Notes: generated from the sequence alone by a model not told the origin. A stretch of 64,000 bases of DNA from Sphingomonas sp. SUN039 (GCF_024758725.1 NZ_CP096972.1:2524001-2588000); one strand, 5' to 3'; positions 7,272 through 19,903 are shown, numbered from the stretch's first letter. Numbers and translations: made by a program.

Positions 7272-9017
7272 ATGACGCGTAACACCCCCACCCCGCTTTT
7301 CGCTGCTGCCCGCAATCCCGACCGCCATCTGGGGTTCGATATAGGCAAAGTTAGTCAAATTACGCGCGCAATCACTGCGGCTATTTTGCTTGCGCTTGGC
7401 ACCCCCGCCGTCGCCGACGGACTGGTCGACAACGTCAATGGCATCACTTTGGACGATAAAGGTCAGGTAGTCCGCTTCACCGGCCTGACCGTCACGGCGG
7501 ACGGCAAGGTCGGACGACTGATCCGGCAGGGGGAAAAGCCCTCGACCGACAAGAACTGGCGCGCCGACTGGCGGCTCGACGGCAAGAACCGCACGCTCCT
7601 GCCCGGCCTGTTCGACGCGCATGGCCATGTCATGGGACTGGGCATCGCCGCGCTGACGCTCGACCTGAGCGAGACGAAGACACTGGCGGAGGCGCAGGCG
7701 AAGGTCGCCGACTATGCCAAGGCGCATCCCGAACGTCGCTGGATCATCGGGCGCGGCTGGAATCAGGAAGTCTGGGGCCTTGGACGCTTTCCGACTGCCG
7801 CCGATCTCGACGCGGTGGTCGCCGACAAACCCGTGTTGCTCGAACGCGTCGACGGGCATGCTGTCTGGGCGAATTCGGCGGCGCTTGCCGCAGCAGGGGT
7901 GACCGCCAAGAGCGTGTCGCCGCCGGGTGGGCGTATCGAGAAGCTCGCGAGCGGCGCGCCCACAGGCGTGCTCGTCGATGCGGCTTCCGCGCTGGTCGAA
8001 AAGGCGGTGCCGCAGCCGCTGCCCGCCGAACGCGAACTGGCGCTGGCGAGCGCGCAGGATGTGCTGCTCTCGCTCGGCATCACCGCGATTGCCGATATGG
8101 GCACCAGTCCCGACGACTGGAACGCGATGCGCCGCGCGGGCGACAAGGGGGCGCTGCGCGTCCGCATCATTTCCTATGCCAACAGCATCGACACTGCGCT
8201 GTCGGTGGCGGGGTCGGGGCCGACGCCGTGGCTCTACGACGACCGGCTGCGGATGGTCGGCATCAAGATGTACGCCGATGGCGCGCTCGGTTCGCGCGGG
8301 GCATGTCTCAAAAAACCTTATGCCGATGCACCGGGACAGACGGGGCTGTGCTTCCTCGACGATACCAAGATGCGCAACATCATGAGCCGCGCGGCGATGA
8401 ACAATCTGCAGGTCGCGACGCATGCCATCGGCGATGCTGCGAACGCGCAGGTGCTCGGCGCGATCGAGGAGCTGGTCCAGACCTACAAGGGCGACCGCCG
8501 CTGGCGGATCGAACATGCCCAGATCGTCGATCCGGCAGACCTGCCGCGGTTCGGCAAGAACGGGATTATCGCCTCGATGCAGCCGGTCCATCAGACCAGC
8601 GACCGCAAAATGGCCGAGGCGCGGCTCGATCCGCCGCGACTGGCGGGGGCTTATGCCTGGGCGTCGATGCTGAAGAACGGCAGCGTGCTCGCCTTCGGGT
8701 CCGACGTGCCGGTCGAAAGCGCCAACCCCTTCCCCGGCCTTGCTGCCGCGATCACCCGCGAGGGGGCCGATGGCCAGCCGTTCGGGGGGTGGCAGCCACA
8801 GGAACGCATTTCGCGCGAAGCCGCGCTCGCGGCGTTCACGACAGGGGCAGCGTTTGCGGGGCAGGCCGAGGACCGCATCGGACGTCTCGCGCCTGGCTAT
8901 CGCGCCGATTTCGTGCTGGTCGATGTCGATCCGCTGCTGTCGACCCCCGCCCAACTGCGCGCGACCAAAGTCAGCGAGACCTGGATCGGCGGGAAGCGCG
9001 CGTTCAAGGCGAAGTAA
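7272..9017 (+). CDS. Exported amidohydrolase family protein (YtcJ-like)
   Basis: 581 aa. Metal ligands of the amidohydrolase-3 family are recognisable: LLPGLFDAHGHVMGLG, the bridging lysine region GIKMYADGALGSRGA, ATHAIGDAAN, EHAQIVDPADLPRF and FGSDVPVESANPFPGL. The hydrophobic stretch AITAAILLALGTPAVADG near residues 36-53 looks like a signal sequence with an unusually long N-region, so the true start may lie later. Likely a periplasmic metal-dependent hydrolase of amide or carbamate bonds; the substrate is not predictable. Its 3' end overlaps the convergent dsbD-like gene by 14 nt. Confidence 0.87.
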   Translation: MTRNTPTPLFAAARNPDRHLGFDIGKVSQITRAITAAILLALGTPAVADGLVDNVNGITLDDKGQVVRFTGLTVTADGKVGRLIRQGEKPSTDKNWRADWRLDGKNRTLLPGLFDAHGHVMGLGIAALTLDLSETKTLAEAQAKVADYAKAHPERRWIIGRGWNQEVWGLGRFPTAADLDAVVADKPVLLERVDGHAVWANSAALAAAGVTAKSVSPPGGRIEKLASGAPTGVLVDAASALVEKAVPQPLPAERELALASAQDVLLSLGITAIADMGTSPDDWNAMRRAGDKGALRVRIISYANSIDTALSVAGSGPTPWLYDDRLRMVGIKMYADGALGSRGACLKKPYADAPGQTGLCFLDDTKMRNIMSRAAMNNLQVATHAIGDAANAQVLGAIEELVQTYKGDRRWRIEHAQIVDPADLPRFGKNGIIASMQPVHQTSDRKMAEARLDPPRLAGAYAWASMLKNGSVLAFGSDVPVESANPFPGLAAAITREGADGQPFGGWQPQERISREAALAAFTTGAAFAGQAEDRIGRLAPGYRADFVLVDVDPLLSTPAQLRATKVSETWIGGKRAFKAK

Positions 9018-11013
9018 CGAGCGCCGTGAGTGTCCCGGGTGTCAGCACCTGCGGCAGGGTCTGTGCTTCCCCGCCCTTGGGGTAGAACAGGTAGAGCGGC
9101 ACGCCTGAGCGGCCCTGCGCTTCGAGGAACCGTCCGATGGCCGGATCGCTGCGGGTCCAGTCGCCGACGAGAACCGCGACATTGCTCGTCTTGAAAGCGG
9201 CCTCGACCGAAGGTTGTTCGATTGCGACCCGCTCGTTGACCTTGCAGGTCAGGCACCAGTCGGCGGTGAAATAGACGAACACCGGGCGCCCCTTGGCGCG
9301 CAGGGCGGCGAGCCGGGTTTCGCTGAACGGTTCGGCGTTGAGTGCAGTCGGTGCAGCGGCCCCGGCAGGCGTCGCCGCCGGGAGCCAGGCAATGGCCAGG
9401 CCGGACGCGACCACCGCCGCGAGTGCGGCAAAGGCAAGGCCACCCTTTCCTTTCGCTTGCCGCAATCCGGCCCACCAGAACGCGAGCGCCGCTGCCAGCG
9501 CCCCGAGCAGACCGACCGTCACGGCGTCGCTCCCCGCCTGCCGACCGAGCAGCCAGACCAGCCCGAGCGCGGTCAGGAACATCGGCACGCTCAAAATGCG
9601 CCGCATCGTCGCCATCCACGCGCCGGGTTTCGGCAGGGCGCGCCGCAGCGCGGGGATGAAGCCGAGCAGCAGGAACGGCAGCGCAAGGCCCAATCCCAGC
9701 CCCGCGAACACCGCAAGCGCCGCCGCCGTCGGCAGCACCAGCGCCGCCCCCAGCGCCGCGCCCATAAACGGCCCGGTGCACGGCGTCGCGATGAATGCTG
9801 CCAGCGCGCCGGTTGCGACACTGTTGGTGCTCGCAAGGCCACCGCCGACCGTCGGCAGCTCGAACAGACCGGCAAAGTTGAGCGCAATGGCGGTGACGAG
9901 CACCAGCAGCGCGACGATGACGCGCGGATCCTGAAGCTGAAAGGCCCAGCCGACACTCGACCCGGCGGCCCGCAGCGCAAGGATCGCCCCGCCGAGCGCG
10001 ACGCACACCAGCACCGCCCCCAACGTGTAGCCCAAGGCATCACGCCGCGCCGATCGTTCGTCCCCGCCCGCCTTGGCAAGGCTCAACGCCTTCAAGCTCA
10101 GGATCGGGAAGACGCAGGGCATGATGTTGAGGATCAGGCCACCGAGCACCGCCCCGCCGAGCGCGAGCAGAATCGCCGACCAGCCGGTTTCGGACGCCGG
10201 TAAGGGGGGCACCGTTCCCGGCGACGCTGCGATCGTCAGTCCGCGCCCCTCACCGGTCGACAGGACGCCCGACACCGGCTTCGATTCGTCACCGGTCGTG
10301 GCCAGTTCGGCGACCAGCAAATCCCCGTCGCGCCCGAATTTTTGTGGCGCGGCATCGACGATCAGGCCATTTGCCGCTGGAAAGAAGTGCGGTTCGACGA
10401 GCGCCGCACCCGCCGGAAACGGAATGGCGAACCGCAACAGCTTTCCCGCGCGTTCGAACCGCACGGTCGCGCCGAGCGGCGTCGGCAACTTCGTCCGCCA
10501 GCCATCGAACCGCACGCGCGCATCGGGTGTCCCATCGCCGACAGTCAAGACGGTCGAAAGCTCCGCCCGCTGCGGCACGCAGATCTGGTCGGTGCAGGCA
10601 AGATAGTCGAGCTTGAGCGCAACAGGCAATTTAGTCCCCGCCGCCAGCCCCTCCGGCAACGTCAGCGGCACAAGCAGCGCGTGCGGCCCCTCAAAAACAT
10701 AATTCATCAGCCCGCCGACCACGAGCGGCTGCGGCACCGGGAACGACACCGACCCGGTCGTCGCGCCCTTAGGCAGGTTCCAGTCGAAGCGCGGCTCGAA
10801 TCCCGCTTCGCCCGGATTCGACCAATAGCCGTGCCAGCCGGGTTCGGGCTGCATCGCGACCGCGAGCATGACCGTTTTGCCAGGCGCGGGCGTTGCGCTC
10901 TCGGCGACCAGCGTCGCGACGATGTGGTTCGGCTCGGCGCGCAACGGCACCACGCCGAACAGCGCGGTCACCGCCAATACCAATGTCACCAGACTGAAAC
11001 GCCGTGCCGTCAT
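9004..11013 (-). CDS. DsbD/ScsB-type thiol:disulfide interchange protein
   Basis: 669 aa. A signal peptide (FSLVTLVLAVTALFGVVPLRA) precedes a periplasmic N-domain with the pair in ACTDQICVP. A polytopic domain of about eight helices follows with the cysteine motifs MPCVFP and TPCTGP. The C-terminal thioredoxin domain has YFTADWCLTCKVNE. Such proteins carry electrons from cytoplasmic thioredoxin across the inner membrane to periplasmic thiols (cytochrome maturation, disulfide isomerases). ATG 11013 is preceded by GGGAG. Divergent from the alkaline phosphatase gene. Confidence 0.92.
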   Translation of the reverse strand: MTARRFSLVTLVLAVTALFGVVPLRAEPNHIVATLVAESATPAPGKTVMLAVAMQPEPGWHGYWSNPGEAGFEPRFDWNLPKGATTGSVSFPVPQPLVVGGLMNYVFEGPHALLVPLTLPEGLAAGTKLPVALKLDYLACTDQICVPQRAELSTVLTVGDGTPDARVRFDGWRTKLPTPLGATVRFERAGKLLRFAIPFPAGAALVEPHFFPAANGLIVDAAPQKFGRDGDLLVAELATTGDESKPVSGVLSTGEGRGLTIAASPGTVPPLPASETGWSAILLALGGAVLGGLILNIMPCVFPILSLKALSLAKAGGDERSARRDALGYTLGAVLVCVALGGAILALRAAGSSVGWAFQLQDPRVIVALLVLVTAIALNFAGLFELPTVGGGLASTNSVATGALAAFIATPCTGPFMGAALGAALVLPTAAALAVFAGLGLGLALPFLLLGFIPALRRALPKPGAWMATMRRILSVPMFLTALGLVWLLGRQAGSDAVTVGLLGALAAALAFWWAGLRQAKGKGGLAFAALAAVVASGLAIAWLPAATPAGAAAPTALNAEPFSETRLAALRAKGRPVFVYFTADWCLTCKVNERVAIEQPSVEAAFKTSNVAVLVGDWTRSDPAIGRFLEAQGRSGVPLYLFYPKGGEAQTLPQVLTPGTLTALVTSP

Positions 11014-11087
11014 GTCGCGCTTGTCTCCCTCGCGGCACCTCCATACGGTCGGCGCGATGATTTCGATACGGTGAAAGGCACTTACCG

Positions 11088-12740
11088 ATGATCCGACGCC
11101 TTGTGGTTCTTGCGCTTGCGGCTCTTCCCGTCGGCTTGCTCGCGCAATCGCCACCGCCGCCCAAGCTGATCGTCGCGATCTCTGTCGATCAATTTTCTGC
11201 CGACCTGTTTGCCGAATACCGCGGGCATTTCACCGGCGGCCTGAAGCGTTTGTCCGGCGGCGTCGTTTTCCCGAGCGGATATCAGAGCCATGCCGCGACC
11301 GAGACGTGCCCAGGCCATTCGACGATCCTGACCGGTTCGCATCCGTCGCGCACCGGGATCGTCGCAAACGGCTGGGTGGATCAGACCATTACCAGCCGCC
11401 CCGATAGCAATGTTTACTGTGCGGAGGATGTGTCCAAGGGCAGATCGAGCAGTTCGAAGGATTACGTCCCCTCTCCCGTGACGTTGATGGTGCCGACGCT
11501 CGGCGACCGGATGAAGGCGATCAATCCGGCTTCGCGCGTCGTGGCTGTCGCGGGCAAGGATCGCGCCGCGATCATGATGGGCGGGCACCGGACCGACCAG
11601 ATCTGGTTTCTGAACCCGCGCGATTATGCCCGGTTCGAGACGCTGTCGGATCACCTCTCGCCACCTCCCGCCGCCGTTGCAAGGGCGAATGCCGCCATCG
11701 ATGCCGCGCTGGCCCGACCCATGCGACCGATGCCGCTTTCGCCGCTCTGCGCCGCACACAGCCGCACCATCGCGATCAACGCGACCAAATCGGTCGGCGA
11801 AGGGCGCTTTGCGCGACCGGCAGGCGACAAGCGCCTGTTCCGCGCCTCGCCCGAAGCCGATACCGCGACCGTGATGCTGGCGGGCGACCTGATCGATGAC
11901 CTGAAACTCGGTCGCGGGGCCGCGACCGACCTGATCGCGATCGGCGTGTCATCGACCGATACGGTCGGTCATGTCTATGGCACCGAGGGCAGCGAGATGT
12001 GCCTTCAGTTGATGGCGCTCGACGCGCAGCTCGGCAAATTGTTCGCGCGGCTGGACCGGGCGCGGATCGATTACGCCGTTGTTCTGACTGCGGATCACGG
12101 CGGGCACGATGTGGTCGAACGCAATGTGCAGAACGCCCTGCCCGAAGCGGCACGTGTCGATGACAGTCTGACGGCCAAGGGTGTCGGCACATTGGTCGCG
12201 ACCGAACTGGGACTTTCCCGTCCGGCGCTGATGGGGTCGGAATCGGCGGGCGACTTCTGGCTGGATGCGTCGATACCGGCTGACAAAAAGGCCCCGGCGC
12301 TGGCACGCTCTCGCGCGCTGTTCCTTGCCAGTTCCCAGGTTCAGGCCGTCTTTACCGCCGCCGAGATCGAGGCCACGGCCCCCGCCAGCGGACCGCCCGA
12401 AACATGGACCCTGATCGAGCGGGCACGGTCGTCCTATTACAAGGGTCGGTCGGGCGACCTCGTGGTCGTGCTGAAACCGCGCATCACGCCGATTTCCGCG
12501 CGTGTCGCGGGAGGACCCTATACCGCCACCCATGGCAGCCCCTGGGATTACGACCGCCGCGTGCCGATGCTGTTCTGGCGCAAGGGACTGATGCCGTACG
12601 AGCAGCCCAACAGCGTGGAGACCGTCGATATCCTGCCGACGCTGGCGGCATTGATCGGGCTGACGGTGCCCAAGGCCGAGATCGACGGCCGTTGCCTCGA
12701 CCTGATTGCGGGTCCGGCGAGCAGCTGTCCCGCTAACTAG
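11088..12740 (+). CDS. Periplasmic alkaline phosphatase, PhoK/SPAP type
   Basis: 550 aa with a signal peptide (IRRLVVLALAALPVGLLAQS). Metal-site motifs fit the single-chain sphingomonad alkaline phosphatases: Asp in IVAISVDQF, the nucleophile threonine in ATETCPGHST (about residues 70-79), STDTVGH, LTADHGGHD and a late TATHGSPWDYDRRVP histidine. These enzymes release phosphate from monoesters with Zn/Ca and a threonine nucleophile. No pho box was recognised in the 74-bp divergent gap to the dsbD-like gene. Convergent 4-nt overlap with the next gene. Confidence 0.88.
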   Translation: MIRRLVVLALAALPVGLLAQSPPPPKLIVAISVDQFSADLFAEYRGHFTGGLKRLSGGVVFPSGYQSHAATETCPGHSTILTGSHPSRTGIVANGWVDQTITSRPDSNVYCAEDVSKGRSSSSKDYVPSPVTLMVPTLGDRMKAINPASRVVAVAGKDRAAIMMGGHRTDQIWFLNPRDYARFETLSDHLSPPPAAVARANAAIDAALARPMRPMPLSPLCAAHSRTIAINATKSVGEGRFARPAGDKRLFRASPEADTATVMLAGDLIDDLKLGRGAATDLIAIGVSSTDTVGHVYGTEGSEMCLQLMALDAQLGKLFARLDRARIDYAVVLTADHGGHDVVERNVQNALPEAARVDDSLTAKGVGTLVATELGLSRPALMGSESAGDFWLDASIPADKKAPALARSRALFLASSQVQAVFTAAEIEATAPASGPPETWTLIERARSSYYKGRSGDLVVVLKPRITPISARVAGGPYTATHGSPWDYDRRVPMLFWRKGLMPYEQPNSVETVDILPTLAALIGLTVPKAEIDGRCLDLIAGPASSCPAN

Positions 12741-13666
12741 CGACTGTCGGTTACCTTGATCCCCGCACCGAGCTTGTTCGCGCCGATCTTGAGCGGTTCG
12801 CGGCTCCAGTCGGCGACGAACGTCGTGCCATAGCCCGCGCCGGGGGCAATCGAGGCATCGTTGCCCTCGACCACAAGCCCCGCCGATGGCTGCACACGCG
12901 ATTCGGCGGCAACCGCGATTATCGCGCTGTGGTTTTCCTTGTTCTTGCCGACGACGAAGACATTACCCGCAATGCGACCCGTCGAGCCATTGGGCAGGTC
13001 GATGGCATAATTGGTCTCGCGTCCGGCCGAATCGTCGAAGCTGGAATTGGTGACGATCGTCCGCGCCGCGCGGCTCTTGAGATAATGCCCGCCGGTGCCG
13101 CGCTCGAAGCGGACCCGGTCGACGGTCAGCGTCCCCGCGCCGCCAACATAAATCGAATGCGAACACATGCCGCCCGGACATCCGCCAAGGCCGGCAAACG
13201 TCGACCGTTCGACGAGGATATTGTTCTGCGGATCGTCGTTGGTCAGGATGCCCTGTTCGGAATCGATGAACGTCGAGCGCGTGACGGTCAGGTCGCCCTT
13301 TTCCAGCCGGATGCCGACGCCATTGCGGTCGGGCACGCGGATGCCCTTGAACACCAGCCCGTCGACGGTGGCGCTGAGGCCGCGCAAGACGAGCGTCCCC
13401 TTGCCGTCGCATGCGCCGCCCTCGAAAATCGCGGTCGAGGGTTCTGCCGCACGGATGGTGATGTTCGCGCCGCCGAACACCGCGCAGTCGGGATAACGGC
13501 CGGGCGCGACGGTGATCGTGCCGCTGCCTTCTCCCAGCGACTTCACCGCATCGTCGAGCCGGTAGAAACTGCGTCCGGTTTCCTCGACACGGAAATTACC
13601 GCCCGATTGGGCAAGCGCGGGCGCGGCGATCAGGACGAGGGCGAGCGAGCGGAAACGGTGGGCCAT
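12737..13666 (-). CDS. Secreted right-handed beta-helix protein
   Basis: 309 aa from ATG 13666 with a signal peptide (RFRSLALVLIAAPALAQS). The body is built of short repeated beta-strand rungs such as ITVAPGRYPDC, LVLRGLSATVDGLVFKGI, LTVTRSTFIDSEQGILTND and LTVDRVRFERGTGGHYLKSRAART, the pattern of pectate-lyase-like parallel beta-helices. No catalytic signature of a known polysaccharide lyase is evident, so the function is open. It lies between the alkaline phosphatase gene (convergent) and metH (co-directional, 26 nt apart). Confidence 0.75.
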   Translation of the reverse strand: MAHRFRSLALVLIAAPALAQSGGNFRVEETGRSFYRLDDAVKSLGEGSGTITVAPGRYPDCAVFGGANITIRAAEPSTAIFEGGACDGKGTLVLRGLSATVDGLVFKGIRVPDRNGVGIRLEKGDLTVTRSTFIDSEQGILTNDDPQNNILVERSTFAGLGGCPGGMCSHSIYVGGAGTLTVDRVRFERGTGGHYLKSRAARTIVTNSSFDDSAGRETNYAIDLPNGSTGRIAGNVFVVGKNKENHSAIIAVAAESRVQPSAGLVVEGNDASIAPGAGYGTTFVADWSREPLKIGANKLGAGIKVTDSR

Positions 13667-13692
13667 GCCGCCCGATACCAGTCGCGCGACGT

Positions 13693-16403
<2,711 letters not shown>

Positions 16404-16404
<1 letters not shown>

Positions 16405-16487
16405 GCTGTGCTCCTGCGAAAGCAGGAGCCATGTTCTCAAGTGTCAGGTCGCATCGCCAGAGCTCCTGCTTTCGCAGGAGCACAGCT
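16404..16487. repeat. Inverted pair of CTCCTGCTTTCGCAGGAG palindromes between the metH halves
   Basis: Arm 16404-16429 and arm 16462-16487 are perfect 26-bp inverted copies, and each arm is itself a hairpin (CTCCTGCGAAAGCAGGAG). The right arm touches the stop codon of the upstream metH half (16489-16487). The left arm ends at the putative TTG start of the downstream half and supplies its AGGAG. Confidence 0.85.
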
Positions 16488-17533
16488 CATGCCGCCAAAG
16501 TCATCGGTTCCAGCCCCGCCAGCCTTGTCGCTACGGCCACTCCCGGCAAACGCCGTGGTTCCAGCCTCGCGACCGCCTTCGCCATCGCCGCGATGTGCGC
16601 AGGCGTCGATCCGCAGCAGCCGCCAAGGATATTGACCTGCCCCGCATCGGCCCATTCGTGGACCAGCGCCGCCGTCTGCTCGGGCAGCTCGTCATACTCG
16701 CCCAGATCGTTGGGCAAGCCCGCATTCGGGTAAACCATGATCAGCGTATCGGCGAGCGCCGACAGCACCTTTACATGCGGGCGCAATTGCGATGCGCCGA
16801 AGCTGCAATTGAGGCCGATGGTAACAGGCTTTGCATGCCGCACCGCGTGCCAGAACGCCTCGACCGTATGGCCCGACAGGTTACGGCCCGACAGGTCGGT
16901 CAGCGTCATCGACACCATGATCGGGATCTCGCGGCCGAGCGCCTCCTGCGCGTCGAGCACGGCCATGATGCCCGCCTTGGCGTTCAGCGTATCGAACACG
17001 GTTTCGATCAGGATGAAATCGACGCCGCCCTCGATCAGGGCGTCGACCTGTTCGCGGTAAACGCCTTTCAGATAGTCGAAGGTAATTTCGCGGTAGCCGG
17101 GATCGTTCACGTCGGGGCTGAGCGACAACGTCTTGTTCGTCGGCCCGATCGCGCCCGCCACAAACCGCTTGCGCCCGTCGCGGGCGGCATATTCGTCCGC
17201 TGCCTTGCGGGCGATTTGCGCGCTGGCGACGTTGATCTCGCGCACCAGATGTTCAGCAGCATAATCGGCCTGACTGATCCGGTTGGCACTGAACGTGTTG
17301 GTCGAAACGATATCCGATCCCGCGTCGAGATAGGCGCGGGTGATCGTGTCGGGGACGCTCGGCTTGGTCAGCGCGAGGATGTCGTTGTTGCCCTTGGCGT
17401 CCTTGGCGAGCGCCAGGTCGCCCATATAATCGGCTTCGGACAGCTTCCAGTTCTGGATCTCGGTCCCGAACGCGCCGTCGGTGATGAGGATGCGGGTCGC
17501 GGCCGCCGCAAACAGGTCGTCACGCGCGCTCAT
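16487..17533 (-). CDS. metH: Methionine synthase, homocysteine S-methyltransferase half
   Basis: 348 aa, the N-terminal homocysteine/Zn domain of a split MetH. The barrel begins [14 protein letters not shown]; zinc cysteines are in IGLNCSFGA and [13 protein letters not shown]. It binds homocysteine for methylation by the B12 half encoded downstream. The ATG overlaps the metF stop by 4 nt, so the genes are translationally coupled. The stop codon abuts a palindromic repeat that separates the two metH genes. Confidence 0.93.
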   Translation of the reverse strand: MSARDDLFAAAATRILITDGAFGTEIQNWKLSEADYMGDLALAKDAKGNNDILALTKPSVPDTITRAYLDAGSDIVSTNTFSANRISQADYAAEHLVREINVASAQIARKAADEYAARDGRKRFVAGAIGPTNKTLSLSPDVNDPGYREITFDYLKGVYREQVDALIEGGVDFILIETVFDTLNAKAGIMAVLDAQEALGREIPIMVSMTLTDLSGRNLSGHTVEAFWHAVRHAKPVTIGLNCSFGASQLRPHVKVLSALADTLIMVYPNAGLPNDLGEYDELPEQTAALVHEWADAGQVNILGGCCGSTPAHIAAMAKAVARLEPRRLPGVAVATRLAGLEPMTLAA

Positions 17534-18471
17534 GCTGCTTTCTCCAGTCCGACGCCCTGCGCCCGCAGCCCCAGCATGTGGCAAATCGCAAAGCTCAGCT
17601 CGGCACGGTTGAGCGTGTAGAAATGGAAATGCCGCGTGCCGCCCGCGTAAAGGCGGCGGCACAGCTCGGCAGCGATCGTCGCCGACACGAGCTGGCGCGC
17701 GGCAGGCAGTTCCTCGAGTCCTTCGAACAACCGCCCCATCCAAGCGGGCACGTCGGTGCCGCACATTGCAGCCATGCGGCTGGTCGCGGCAAAGGTCGAC
17801 ACGGGCATGATGCCGGGCACGATTTCGGCGCTGATCCCCGCAGCGGCAACCTGGTCGCGGAAGCGGAAGAAGGTTTCGGGCGCAAAGAAGAACTGGGTGA
17901 TCGCGCGGTCGGCCCCGGCATCGAGCTTGGCCTTGAGATTGTCCAGATCGCTCTGCGCACAATCGGCGTCGGGATGGGTTTCCGGATAGGCGCTGACCGA
18001 GATCTCGAACGGGTGAAGTGTTTTCAGCCCCGCGACGAGTTCGACCGCATTGCGATAACCGTCGGGATGCGGCTCGAACTTCGCGCCCGCGACGGGGGGA
18101 TCGCCCCGCAGCGCCACGATGTGGCGCACACCTGCGTCCCAATAAGCGTGCGCGACATCGGCAATCTCGGCCTTCGACGCGCCGACGCAGGTCAAGTGCG
18201 CAGCAGCAGGGACGCTGGTTTCGCTGGCGATGCGTGCGACCGTCGCATGGGTGCGCTCACGCGTCGAGCCGCCCGCGCCATAGGTGACCGAGACGAAGCG
18301 CGGGGCAAGTGGTTCGAGCATCCGCACCGAGTCCCACAAAGTCTCGTTCATCTTGTCGGTTTTGGGCGGGAAGAATTCGAACGACACCACCGCGTCGCCC
18401 GCTACATCGGCGTAGAGCGGCGCACCGAGCGCGCGACGCGCTTCTTCGAGTTGGGTGAGCGAGAGGGTCAT
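17530..18471 (-). CDS. metF: 5,10-methylenetetrahydrofolate reductase
   Basis: 313 aa. FAD-dependent reduction of methylene-THF to methyl-THF, the methyl donor for MetH. Recognised by VVSFEFFPPKTDKM, FVSVTYGAGGSTRERT, AAHLTCVGASKAEI, IVALRGDPP and the FFFAPETFFRF region. It starts 4 nt before the upstream regulator's stop and overlaps the downstream metH half by 4 nt: regulator-metF-metH-metH is one operon. Confidence 0.95.
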   Translation of the reverse strand: MTLSLTQLEEARRALGAPLYADVAGDAVVSFEFFPPKTDKMNETLWDSVRMLEPLAPRFVSVTYGAGGSTRERTHATVARIASETSVPAAAHLTCVGASKAEIADVAHAYWDAGVRHIVALRGDPPVAGAKFEPHPDGYRNAVELVAGLKTLHPFEISVSAYPETHPDADCAQSDLDNLKAKLDAGADRAITQFFFAPETFFRFRDQVAAAGISAEIVPGIMPVSTFAATSRMAAMCGTDVPAWMGRLFEGLEELPAARQLVSATIAAELCRRLYAGGTRHFHFYTLNRAELSFAICHMLGLRAQGVGLEKAA

Positions 18472-19406
18472 GCGGCTAGAGCCTTGGCAACGGCGGGTCG
18501 GGTGCCCAACCAGAGTTTGACGGTCAGTTCGCCGCCGGTGAGTTCGTGGGTGTCTGTCAGCGACAGACCCGATGCGCCGAGCCAGCCGCCGATCTGGGCG
18601 TCGGAAAAGCCGAGACGCGCATGCGCGTCCTGCGTCCGCAGTTCCTCGCGGTCGTGGCTGGCGAAATCGACGATCAGCAAACGTCCGCCGGGGGCAACGA
18701 TGCGCGCGGCTTCGCGCAAAGCGGCTTCGGGCGCGGGGATATAGTGCAGCACCTGGTGCATCACGACGGTATCCGCGCTAGCATCAGCAAGCGGGAGTTC
18801 GGCGACATCGGCCTGGCGGAAATCGACCGGCGTCGGCGCATCGGCGAGCTTGGCGCGGGCGAGACGGAGCATTTCGGGACTGCGGTCGATGCCCGTGGCA
18901 TGGGTCGCCGAAACGCCAAGCAATTCGATCATCCGGCCTGTGCCGGTCCCGATATCGACCAGCCGCCCCAGCCCCGACCCGAGCAGGTCGCGCATGTGCG
19001 CCTCGACCGCGCTGTCGGCGACATGGAGCGAGCGGATCGCATCCCATTGTTCGGCATGCCCCGCGAAATAGCGTTCCGCCGCCGTTGCACGGTCAGCGCG
19101 GACAGCGTTCAACCGTGCCGCATCGGCAACCGCCCAATGGTCCTCGCCGCCCGCGTCGATCAGCGCGAACAGGGGGACTGCGATCGGGCTCGGCGCGGGG
19201 GTCAGGAACACCCAGCTGCCCTCGCGCCGCCGCGCCGCCACACCGGCATCGACGAGGATCTTGACGTGACGCGACACGCGCGGCTGGCTCTGTCCCAGAA
19301 CTTGGGCAAGTTCACCCACAGAAAGCTCCATCCGCCGCAGCAAGGCAACAATCCGCAGCCGTGTCGGATCGGCAAGGGCGCGAAAGATATCCACAGCGGC
19401 GGTCAT
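18468..19406 (-). CDS. ArsR-family regulator fused to a SAM-dependent methyltransferase domain (SahR-like)
   Basis: 312 aa. Residues 1-75 are an ArsR winged helix (LADPTRLRIVALLRRMELSVGELAQVLGQ, SQPRVSRHVKIL). Residues about 130-300 are a class I methyltransferase fold (LVDIGTGTGRMIELL, TGIDRSPEMLRLAR, LLIVDFASHD). No metal-binding cysteine motif was seen. Heading the metF-metH operon, with a palindrome just before its start, it is probably a SAM/SAH-sensing repressor of methionine synthesis like SahR; the methyltransferase fold would be the sensor. This role is inferred from context. Confidence 0.88.
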   Translation of the reverse strand: MTAAVDIFRALADPTRLRIVALLRRMELSVGELAQVLGQSQPRVSRHVKILVDAGVAARRREGSWVFLTPAPSPIAVPLFALIDAGGEDHWAVADAARLNAVRADRATAAERYFAGHAEQWDAIRSLHVADSAVEAHMRDLLGSGLGRLVDIGTGTGRMIELLGVSATHATGIDRSPEMLRLARAKLADAPTPVDFRQADVAELPLADASADTVVMHQVLHYIPAPEAALREAARIVAPGGRLLIVDFASHDREELRTQDAHARLGFSDAQIGGWLGASGLSLTDTHELTGGELTVKLWLGTRPAVAKALAA

Positions 19407-19413
19407 AACAGGC

Positions 19414-19437
19414 GCATATAAAGAAATCTTTATATGC
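19414..19437. promoter_or_regulatory. Palindromic operator of the methionine operon
   Basis: GCATATAAAGA-AA-TCTTTATATGC, perfect 11-bp arms around 2 bp, ending 8 nt before the ATG at 19406. The AT-rich AAAGA/TCTTT symmetry is typical of ArsR-type sites, and autoregulation by the ArsR-methyltransferase protein is the obvious reading. No Shine-Dalgarno fits between it and the ATG, so the message may be nearly leaderless. Confidence 0.8.
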
Positions 19438-19485
19438 GGTCAATGTTGCGGATTGTGGACGGCGAAAAAGACCTTTGCCTTTTTC

Positions 19486-19513
19486 TTGCCATAGTCTGCA
19501 AAAGCCATTATCT
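19486..19513 (+). promoter_or_regulatory. Possible sigma-70-like promoter of the lipoprotein gene
   Basis: TTGCCA (19486-19491), 16 nt, TTATCT (19508-19513), about 80 bp before the ATG at 19594. A plausible but weak match. Confidence 0.3.
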
Positions 19514-19593
19514 GGCGTTCCGTGCCGGAGCGACAACGCAACGGGGGTCGCGAATACGCGGCCCGTTATCAACCTGACCGAGGGATGTCTCTC

Positions 19594-19881
19594 ATGAAGA
19601 AGATCGTTACCGTTGCCGTGATCGCCGCCGCCGCCACGCTCGCCGCGTGCTCGCCTGCCGCGAAGAACGAAACCGCCGAAGCCGCCAATGCCGTCGCGAC
19701 GGACGTCAACGCGACCGCCGCTGCCGGGATCAACTCGATCGACGCCGCCACCGACAATGCGATGGACAGCATCTCGAACGCTGCCGACGCCGCCGGGAAC
19801 AAGGTCGAATCGGCCGCCGACAAGATGAAGGCTGCTGCCGGCAACGCGATGACCGACGCGGGCAACACGCTGAAGAAGTAA
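19594..19881 (+). CDS. Small alanine-rich lipoprotein
   Basis: 95 aa. Signal MKKIVTVAVIAAAATLAAC with a lipobox (LAAC), then a low-complexity Ala/Asn/Asp sequence of heptad-like repeats (AANAV, AADAAGNKVESAADKMKAAAGNAM) predicted helical, resembling entericidin- or Lpp-like small envelope proteins. GAGGG lies 9 nt before this ATG; the ATG at 19585 is too close to it. Followed by a strong terminator, so it is monocistronic. Function unknown. Confidence 0.8.
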   Translation: MKKIVTVAVIAAAATLAACSPAAKNETAEAANAVATDVNATAAAGINSIDAATDNAMDSISNAADAAGNKVESAADKMKAAAGNAMTDAGNTLKK

Positions 19882-19903
19882 GCGTTACCGCTGAACCGAA
19901 AGG

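Noticed and set aside
11014-11087. Pho box before the alkaline phosphatase gene
   Set aside because: No CTGTCAT-like direct repeats in the 74-bp intergenic region.
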